Origin: Phallusia fumigata | Lineage: Eukaryota > Chordata > Ascidiacea > Phlebobranchia > Ascidiidae | Direction of reading: 5' to 3' | DNA length: 22,596 bases | NCBI GenBank assembly: GCA_008931825.1 | Contig: QXVZ01019057.1 | Coordinates: 1 to 22,596 of the forward strand | Part shown: piece by piece, positions 18,501-22,596 of the stretch | Numbering within the stretch: the first letter of the stretch is position 1 | Layout of the letters: every line of letters starts with the position of its first letter | Notes under the pieces: generated by a model | The model's database searches: none | The model's input: only the letters and a program-made list of their open reading frames with translations | What the model was told of the DNA's origin: nothing | Program-made: the position numbers and the translations under genes

Positions 18501-21500
18501 TTGTAATACACATGATCCTCTTTATTAGGCCAAAAGTGGAATTATTTTAGCTTTGCATGTTAGCGACCATTCTATTGTAACATCAAGCTTTCTTGGCCAT
18601 GCGCAAAGCTATATGGGATGCTTGATACTCATACACAACTGTTAACATCACCTTTTCTTTTAATTTTAATTCATTTAACCACGTGGCAGCATGGTCTGTC
18701 TATTCAGTTACTGCTGCTTCGAGGTTGTCTTGTGTTAACTTCTGATGTGCTTAATTACTTACTATTTCAGTTACATGTTTTCAATGTATTTGAATAATGC
18801 GTATGTTTATTTTATTATACTTTGATTGTGTACCTGCGTGCCAGAAAGATATGATCCAAGCATCTCCCGTTAGTGAGATAAATTTACAAGAGCGTTTGCA
18901 GTTTCGGCCAATGTAAATAGATCATCACAACCACGAGACATTGTACAAACAAAATTCTTAACATGTCCAACTTACCAACTGTGTAGTAAATGCTGAAGGG
19001 GGTGCGTGTACCAAAAGCAGTCATGCATGTCTTTAGGTCAGCATGGAAACATACAGGTCTACGAGTGCAGTGTGACGCCAGAGCAGCTGCACAGCCGACA
19101 ATTAACGAATTTGTTGCCTTTCCACCATAAGCGCCACCAATTCGCTTGGTGGTAAGTTCAATTCTGGAAATAAAAGTTAGCGGTTGACTTAAAAGTGCCT
19201 ATATGTGAATACATTCTTATTTTGACTGAACAATTTTAACTAAATCGGACATACACCAATTAAAAAAGTTACATTGGTAAAGTAAAAATTAGCGTTGATT
19301 TAAAAGTGCCTAAATGTTAATTTGCTTCTATTTGTTGACTAAACTGTTTCACTTAATCAATGTAGAAAAGTTTTAGTTAGGCAGTTTGCATAACAATAGG
19401 CAACAAAACCTTACTATTATTTTGTAGCACCTACTTGTTGGCTGAAGTATTGAAAGCAAATGCAATGGCATCTTGAACGTCTTTCTGCATTTGTGTTGCA
19501 ATGTCGAGTTTGAAGCCTCCCTCTTCTGTTGGTTCCACCCGAGCGATCTGGGTCTCCATGTAAAAATGGTACTGGTGTCCGACATGCAACTCCCCAGAAA
19601 CCTTCACACAATTGCAACAACTTTTAATGATTTTTGAATTTTCAAACCACAGCTGAAGCGAAATTTGACAATAAACTAGGGCCATTAACTTTAGCACAAA
19701 CCAATAGAAAGGTTGGTTTGCAACACTGTACTTGTTAGATATTGTAAAAGTTTATATATTCTCGTGACAAAAGAAGGTCTGCTATCGAGTTTCATTTGTA
19801 ATGCTTTATCATGTTGCACATGAGTTCGCCACTGGGGTAACTGCAATGCTGCAGTTTAGGTGAAACATTATTATTATTTTTAATTGGGGTACTTCAATTT
19901 GCAATTTGAAGATTTTTATACAGGTAAACATCAGAAATCAAGTTTCTAGGTGACCTGGTACCATGTTTTTTTTACATGGACATGGAAACCAAAACAGCCA
20001 AATGTCCCTGGAAACCTATTCAGAATAAATCCTCCTAGTCATTTTATTTTGGTTAAAACAAATTTTGCCTGAATAACATTAATGCTTTAAGTGAAACAGA
20101 CTAAAGATGCTTAAATCAGTACATGAACAACAAATTTGTATTTTTGCTGACATGATGCTAAGGTCATGATTTGAAGCAAGGCACCTAATTAGTCACTGGC
20201 CGAAATTCAGCAATGTTTGTAACAAACTTCAAACCTTGTTCTTAGTTTTGTTTAAAGCCTCTTCCACATTTCCTCTTTCAGTGACAGGATTATCAATAGA
20301 AAAGTAAGATTCAGCGTTGATTGCATCTTTGATTGTCAGCAATGGTTTTTTCTGGTTTTTGTAGCTGACTTTCACTGCTTGAGCTATTACTTTTGCTTGT
20401 GAATTCGTTTCTATGCAAATAAGCAAACTTTTATGGGTTAAATGTTGACACTGCAGTTCATAACTGAAAATATGGCGATTAAATGTTTCATTTAATGCAA
20501 GTGGCAGAAGGGAAATTTGACATTTCAAGATACTCCCCATAATCATGAACATAATCAAATAAGACATTGTTCCAATTACCAAAATTGTGAAAAAACAATG
20601 AAAAAAATCATAAAAATATGTAATTTTTTTGGTAATTATGTAATGTAACCAGTTCAAATGGTTAAAGGTCAAATACAAAACATCAAAAACTCAAAATTGT
20701 TTTTGGGATATGCGTTTGGAAAATACTGCCTTCTATATATATATCTGATCCTTTTTTCTATTTACATAATTTTCTAACAAATAAATTGTACCTGCAACCA
20801 CAATGGCCAATGGTTGTCCAGCGAATTCAACATGATCTGTCGCGAGCAGAGGTTGCGAAATGTCGTATGGATATAGATACGTGTTGACCACATCTGTTGG
20901 AAAATCCTGACCTGAAGGAAACAATAACTTTGTAACACAAAAAAGCACTAAAGCTGTAGTATTTACTGCAAGTCTGGTATTTTATGTTCCTGAATATGTG
21001 TTTGTCTAAATAAGGCAAGTGGTGTAACCAACTAAAGCAGTCATTCCCAAATAGTGTGTTGTGATGCCTTGATTTGTCATTTTCTGACATTGGGCATTTC
21101 CAATAATATATTTCACTTTGTTTTTAACAATATTACATACATCTTTGATAATAAGTGTCTTTATTAAATCCTTGTCGCTGGTGCATCGAAAGTCCAACCA
21201 ACTTTTCCGAAGGTATTGCATCAAAAAAATTTTAAGAAACAATAAAGCAAGTTCAGGATATAGTTTCAGTGATGTGAATATGTTTCAAACCCAAGTCACT
21301 AGTAAAGTCATGTCAACCAGAGTATGATTAACTTCAAGTGTAATCTAACCTGTGATGATTTGAACAAATCCAGTGATTTCTGATGCCTCAGTGAAGTCGA
21401 TTTTGTCGATATCAGCATTGCCGATGTCCGAAAGTACGAAAGCACAACAAAGCTCCTCTGGGCATGGAATCTTGTCACTAATGTAAACNCAAGTTCAGGA

Positions 21501-22257
21501 TATAGTTTCAGTGATGTGAATATGTTTCAAACCCAAGTCACTAGTAAAGTCATGTCAACCAGAGTATGATTAACTTCAAGTGTAATCTAACCTGTGATGA
21601 TTTGAACAAATCCAGTGATTTCTGATGCCTCAGTGAAGTCGATTTTGTCGATATCAGCATTGCCGATGTCCGAAAGTACGAAAGCACAACAAAGCTCCTC
21701 TGGGCATGGAATCTTGTCACTAATGTAAACTGCCTCACCAGATGCCTGCAAATTAATGCCAAATGAACACAATGCATTTAGTCCACAAAAGGAGAAGCAG
21801 AAAAATCTATAGGTCTGCTTGGTGCATGTAAATCTTTCAGGCATGTTTTATGAATGGTTTATTATAAAAGTAGTAGTTCTTAACCATGTGGTAATTGCCC
21901 ACAAGTAAATAATGATTGGCTAGCAGGTTGGTAATAAGCTGAACCTGTCAGCTGAAAACAGAACTGTTTTAAATTGAGTATGACAGAACTACTAAAATAA
22001 AAATTAGTTAAATTATAATTTACAAACCCTAACACTCACTTTATAAAATGCCAGAAATCGACAACCAATTATCTGATGGAATAATTTTCACATACCTGGT
22101 ATTTAGAGGCAAGTTTCGGAATGGGTTTAGAAACAGGAAAAATTTCAGGATCACTGTCAAAAGTCTGTGTGCCTGATGATACAGGGCGTGTCAAAGTTGA
22201 AATGGCACTCTCGATCCCAGGTCCGAGCTGGCTTGTGTCACAGAGTGACAAGAAGAA
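12503..22257 (-). CDS. Xanthine dehydrogenase/aldehyde oxidase family, molybdopterin half (partial; 5' end outside window)
   Basis: Seventeen minus-strand exons join in frame to about 782 codons ending at TAA 12503-12505: 22257-22096, 21745-21592, 20911-20792, 20410-20235, 19601-19435, 19163-18976, 18117-17998, 17532-17452, 17184-17020, 16559-16451, 16022-15911, 15592-15464, 15088-14955, 14543-14415, 14169-14022, 13367-13187 and 12576-12503. The length matches the family from the end of the FAD region to the C-terminus; the 2Fe-2S and FAD domains must lie beyond the right edge. These cytosolic dimeric enzymes hydroxylate purines or aldehydes/heterocycles at a molybdenum centre and pass electrons to NAD+ or oxygen. 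The glutamine in ATQMQ and catalytic glutamate in GEPP are kept. The purine-orienting Glu (bovine 802) and Arg (880) align with Ala and Leu, so an aldehyde-oxidase-like paralogue is favoured. Confidence 0.93.
12661..12855. repeat. Fold-back inverted repeat in the last intron of the Mo-enzyme gene
   Basis: Left arm 12661-12743 and right arm 12774-12855 are inverted copies. The core ATAGTGATAACATTGTAATG (then CAAAGGTTTC) is perfect between the arms. The loop is about 30 bp. A third, diverged copy lies at 13768-13871 in the adjacent intron. No coding capacity was seen, so this is probably a MITE or two inverted insertions. Confidence 0.8.
13187..13367 (-). CDS. Mo-enzyme exon with catalytic GEPP motif
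   Basis: It reads DIPVRWNIELLRNAPNPVGI, then LRSKASGEPPMCMSISVLNA. The KASGEPP motif aligns with KAVGEPP of xanthine dehydrogenase, whose glutamate is the active-site base (bovine Glu1261). It is present here, so the enzyme is likely to be catalytically competent. Confidence 0.93.
13768..13871. repeat. Diverged copy of the 12661-12855 repeat
   Basis: It shares ACTGATGATGACAACAGCGA and ACATACAAGTTCTCTGGCAG with the arms at 12661-12855, including part of the loop next to the left arm. It is a single arm, not a palindrome, and lies in the intron between the last two large coding exons. Confidence 0.65.
14022..14169 (-). CDS. Mo-enzyme exon, DIGQVEGAF motif
   Basis: It reads SLNPSVDIGQVEGAFVMGLG, then WLTEEYILDEKTGRLLNDGT. 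This is one of the most conserved parts of the molybdopterin-binding domain in the family. Phase 2 in, phase 0 out. Confidence 0.93.
14415..14543 (-). CDS. Mo-enzyme exon, EVELDVLTGE segment
   Basis: It encodes WVPPPNKTEYNSYGSTACEV, then ELDVLTGEFIIRQVDMIFDC. It aligns with the YGVACSEVEIDCLTGD region of xanthine dehydrogenase. Phase 2 in and out. Confidence 0.92.
14797..14885. mobile_element. Degraded hAT-like MITE fragment
   Basis: The left end CAGTGGTTCCAAACC and the right end (reverse complement TAGTGGTTCTCAGAC) resemble the terminal repeats of the element at 5364-5569. No convincing 8-bp flanking duplication is visible. The 89-bp length suggests an internally deleted relic in an intron. 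Confidence 0.55.
14955..15088 (-). CDS. Mo-enzyme exon, segment before EVELDVLTGE
   Basis: It encodes TVLECCKILKSRIEPVRAKL and ends RWRDVIARCYTEDVDLQASY. It aligns with the poorly conserved region around WEDWVTAAYMDTVSLSATG in the vertebrate enzyme. The donor GT|GTAAAT at 14954 was chosen because only it keeps the phase with the next exon. Confidence 0.88.
15366..15445 (+). repeat. tRNA-like SINE relic in intron
   Basis: The plus strand has an A-box-like GCCGCTTAATTTGGTTAAAA, a 5-bp anticodon-stem-like hairpin GATTA/TAATC, and a T-arm-like CAGGG/CCCTG stem around a 9-nt loop. The loop is too long for a normal tRNA, so this is most likely a decayed SINE head. Confidence 0.35.
15464..15592 (-). 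CDS. Mo-enzyme exon, TSSVTSPNSQATGGS segment
   Basis: It reads VAQVLSYELGIPVDDVMVQR and then TSSVTSPNSQATGGSITSEV. It aligns with the TSTNTVPNTSPTAASVSAD loop of the molybdenum domain. The coding strand contains two TGACGTCA palindromes. Phase 0 in and out. Confidence 0.92.
15636..15740 (+). repeat. tRNA-derived SINE, plus-strand copy
   Basis: The segment CTTGTGCTCGCAAGGTTGTG followed by GGTTCTAATCCTG is nearly the same as the minus-strand copy at 4260-4400, and the bodies share CGCTTGTGT and the core GCGGCATTGCTCC. The conserved body outside the tRNA part makes the family assignment firm. Confidence 0.65.
15911..16022 (-). CDS. Mo-enzyme exon, HGGIESGQG motif
   Basis: It encodes MDNSWGRYTVLISICAGDGT, then VIVSHGGIESGQGIHTK. 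This is the HGG-x-E-x-GQG molybdopterin-contact motif of the family, with serine where xanthine dehydrogenase has methionine. Phase 2 in, phase 0 out. Confidence 0.94.
16451..16559 (-). CDS. Mo-enzyme exon, WKKKGLAVSP segment
   Basis: It encodes LMEGAEIEQRQLEIDEYNKS, then NTWKKKGLAVSPMRY, aligning with FNKENCWKKRGLCIIPTKF. Phase 1 in, phase 2 out. Confidence 0.92.
16560..17019. other. 460-bp intron with no recognised element
   Basis: This AT-rich intron lies between two Mo-enzyme exons. I see no repeat, RNA or coding signal in it. Confidence 0.5.
17020..17184 (-). CDS. Mo-enzyme exon, ANLYRDGD segment
   Basis: It encodes SLQLTGFADQMLEHVAKQLG, then KDPISIKQANLYRDGDVSFD. It aligns with the helix after FRGFGGPQ and with VRRKNLYKEGD. 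Phase 1 in and out. Confidence 0.93.
17452..17532 (-). CDS. Mo-enzyme short exon, CKTNIPSTTWCRSPG segment
   Basis: This 81-nt exon follows a strong polypyrimidine acceptor and reads YFCRNRRYKNFMCKTNIPST, then TWCRSPG. It aligns residue for residue with CKTNLPSNTAFRGFGGPQ. The position of bovine Phe914, which stacks on purines, is proline here. Phase 1 in and out. Confidence 0.9.
17610..17930. repeat. Degenerate CA/CAGA-rich minisatellite
   Basis: The plus strand is full of loose repeats such as ACAGTCAGGTACACACAACC, ACAGTTAGGCACAGACAACC and CAGTCAGGCACATGGACAGT. The unit is roughly 25-30 bp and irregular. It lies inside a Mo-enzyme intron. Open frames on both strands here are a by-product of the repeat. 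Confidence 0.6.
17998..18117 (-). CDS. Mo-enzyme exon spanning the bovine Arg880 position
   Basis: It encodes FDDEGLLEAMDCRLYTNSGP, then TYFDGEIDDSSLFKNFGDS. Counting back from the invariant CKTN, the purine-site arginine (bovine 880) aligns with leucine in SSLF. The alignment has no gaps here but identity is low, so the match is probable rather than certain. Phase 1 in and out. Confidence 0.9.
18118..18975. other. 858-bp intron with no recognised element
   Basis: This is the largest repeat-poor intron of the Mo-enzyme gene. I found no exon, RNA gene or clear mobile element in it. Confidence 0.5.
18976..19163 (-). CDS. Mo-enzyme exon, GGAYGGKAT motif
   Basis: It encodes IELTTKRIGGAYGGKATNSL, then IVGCAAALASHCTRRPVCFH. 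It matches the GGGFGGKE region, where the glutamate (bovine Glu802) that binds purines in xanthine dehydrogenase is alanine here. Aldehyde oxidases also have small hydrophobic residues there. Phase 2 in, phase 1 out. Confidence 0.94.
19171..19358. repeat. Diverged tandem duplication in intron
   Basis: Two units of about 76 bp (19171-19246 and 19283-19358) share TTAGCG-TTGA-TTAAAAGTGCCTA and a similar downstream order, at roughly 70 percent by eye. They look like an old local duplication inside the intron. Confidence 0.5.
19435..19601 (-). CDS. Mo-enzyme exon, HFYMET and ATQ motifs
   Basis: It encodes VSGELHVGHQYHFYMETQIA, then KLDIATQMQKDVQDAIAFAF. HFYMET and ATQ match HFYLET and STQ. The glutamine in ATQ aligns with bovine Gln767, which contacts the molybdenum centre. 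Donor AA|GTAGGT fits the phase. Confidence 0.93.
19602..20234. other. 633-bp intron with no recognised element
   Basis: This intron lies between two Mo-enzyme exons. No repeat with clear ends, RNA gene or extra exon was found. Confidence 0.45.
20235..20410 (-). CDS. Mo-enzyme exon, TIKDAI segment
   Basis: It encodes ETNSQAKVIAQAVKVSYKNQ, then KKPLLTIKDAINAESYF, and aligns with VKITYEELPAIITIEDAI of the hammerhead domain. The long open frame to 20678 is read-through into the upstream intron; the acceptor TTTGCATAG fixes the true start. Phase 1 in, phase 0 out. Confidence 0.92.
20792..20911 (-). CDS. Mo-enzyme exon, FAGQPLAIVVA segment
   Basis: It encodes GQDFPTDVVNTYLYPYDISQ, then PLLATDHVEFAGQPLAIVVA. 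It aligns with VTCVGHIIGAVVAD of the a/b hammerhead domain. Phase 1 in and out. Confidence 0.92.
21248..21488. repeat. Assembly-type duplicate, left copy (with truncated exon)
   Basis: These 241 bp are identical to 21490-21730 and abut the N at 21489. The segment includes 139 bp of the hammerhead exon (21350-21488) without its 5' end and acceptor. Perfect identity, including intron sequence, points to two contig ends that overlap but were not merged. Confidence 0.9.
21490..21730. repeat. Assembly-type duplicate, right copy
   Basis: This is the right copy of the perfect 241-bp duplication. The full exon 21745-21592 runs through this copy and continues into unique sequence, so this is the copy to keep in the gene model. 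Confidence 0.9.
21592..21745 (-). CDS. Mo-enzyme exon, ASGEAVYISD segment
   Basis: It encodes ASGEAVYISDKIPCPEELCC, then AFVLSDIGNADIDKIDFTEA. ASGEAVY is a hallmark of the start of the molybdenum-side hammerhead domain. Phase 0 in, phase 1 out. Confidence 0.94.
22096..22257 (-). CDS. Mo-enzyme exon, interdomain linker (first exon in window)
   Basis: It encodes FFLSLCDTSQLGPGIESAIS, ends PIPKLASKYQ and has phase 0 at both ends. It aligns with the linker after the FAD domain that ends GRPLPHLAADMQ in vertebrate xanthine dehydrogenase. Upstream exons lie beyond 22596. Confidence 0.88.
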
Positions 22258-22596
22258 CTGAAATAATATTTCTTGGGGTAATAAGGTGCAATGTAGCCTG
22301 ATTTGGTTGACAAGACCAAGCTGGCACGAAAAAAGCCAAAAATTCCAACAAATATTCTTTTTTATTTTCTCTCCTACATAAAAACCATTTTCTATTTGCC
22401 TATTTAGTAAACTTCTTTGGAGATAAATAGGTTTTGTACATTTTTATTGTTAGCTAAAAAAATAAAATTTCAATCATTTATATAAATTACTCGTCATGAA
22501 TATGTGATTTATCAGAACCCCTATTCCCAAAAAAATAATTTGTTGTTGAAATACCTTGTAAAAAATACCCATAGCCAAATCATGTTTGTATTTGAC

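Noticed and set aside
20229-20678. 149-codon minus-strand open frame as a separate gene
   Set aside because: Only the part up to 20410 is coding: it is a Mo-enzyme exon with a clear acceptor and matching phases. The rest is AT-rich intron read-through.
21350-21488. A second hammerhead exon, suggesting exon duplication
   Set aside because: It is identical to the true exon, including flanking intron, lacks an acceptor and touches an N. An assembly artefact explains it better.
1-22596. Bacterial-type operon, CRISPR array or prophage
   Set aside because: Coding sequence is split by GT-AG introns throughout, and no regular direct-repeat/spacer array or ribosome-binding pattern is present.

Overview
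The window looks like genomic DNA from an invertebrate chordate, most likely a tunicate such as Ciona. This is inferred from AT-rich sequence, many short GT-AG introns, exon-shuffled extracellular domains, tRNA-derived SINE-like repeats and small hAT-type elements. No bacterial, viral or CRISPR features were seen. Single N characters at 2430, 10149 and 21489 appear to mark assembly joins rather than single unknown bases.

Left and centre (+ strand): two tandem copies of a zona pellucida (ZP) domain membrane-protein gene. Copy 1 (about 435-2408) has only the 3' half inside the window: four ZP exons, a linker/EGF exon pair and a transmembrane exon. A 5-nt deletion breaks its frame. Copy 2 (4575-11753) can be reconstructed from start to stop as 16 exons: signal peptide, six LDL-receptor class A (LDLa) modules, a short linker, five ZP exons, a proline-rich basic linker with an EGF module, and a transmembrane exon with a short cytoplasmic tail. 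If the sequence lost at the 10149 N is counted as in copy 1, the product is about 668 residues. All exon phases agree.

Right (- strand): the 3' half of a molybdo-flavoenzyme gene of the xanthine dehydrogenase/aldehyde oxidase family, 17 exons from 22257 down to the stop at 12503, about 782 codons. The iron-sulfur and FAD domains should lie beyond the right edge. The catalytic glutamate is kept, but the two residues that orient purines in xanthine dehydrogenase are replaced, so an aldehyde-oxidase-like activity is more likely.

The ZP copy 2 gene and the molybdenum-enzyme gene converge tail to tail across 11754-12502. I see no functional link between them. Introns and spacers hold many repeats: about eleven tRNA-like modules, three hAT-like miniature elements, a fold-back repeat with a relative in the next intron, a degenerate minisatellite, and a 105-bp dispersed repeat that looks like decayed minus-strand coding sequence. 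A perfect 241-bp duplication around the N at 21489 is almost certainly an assembly artefact.
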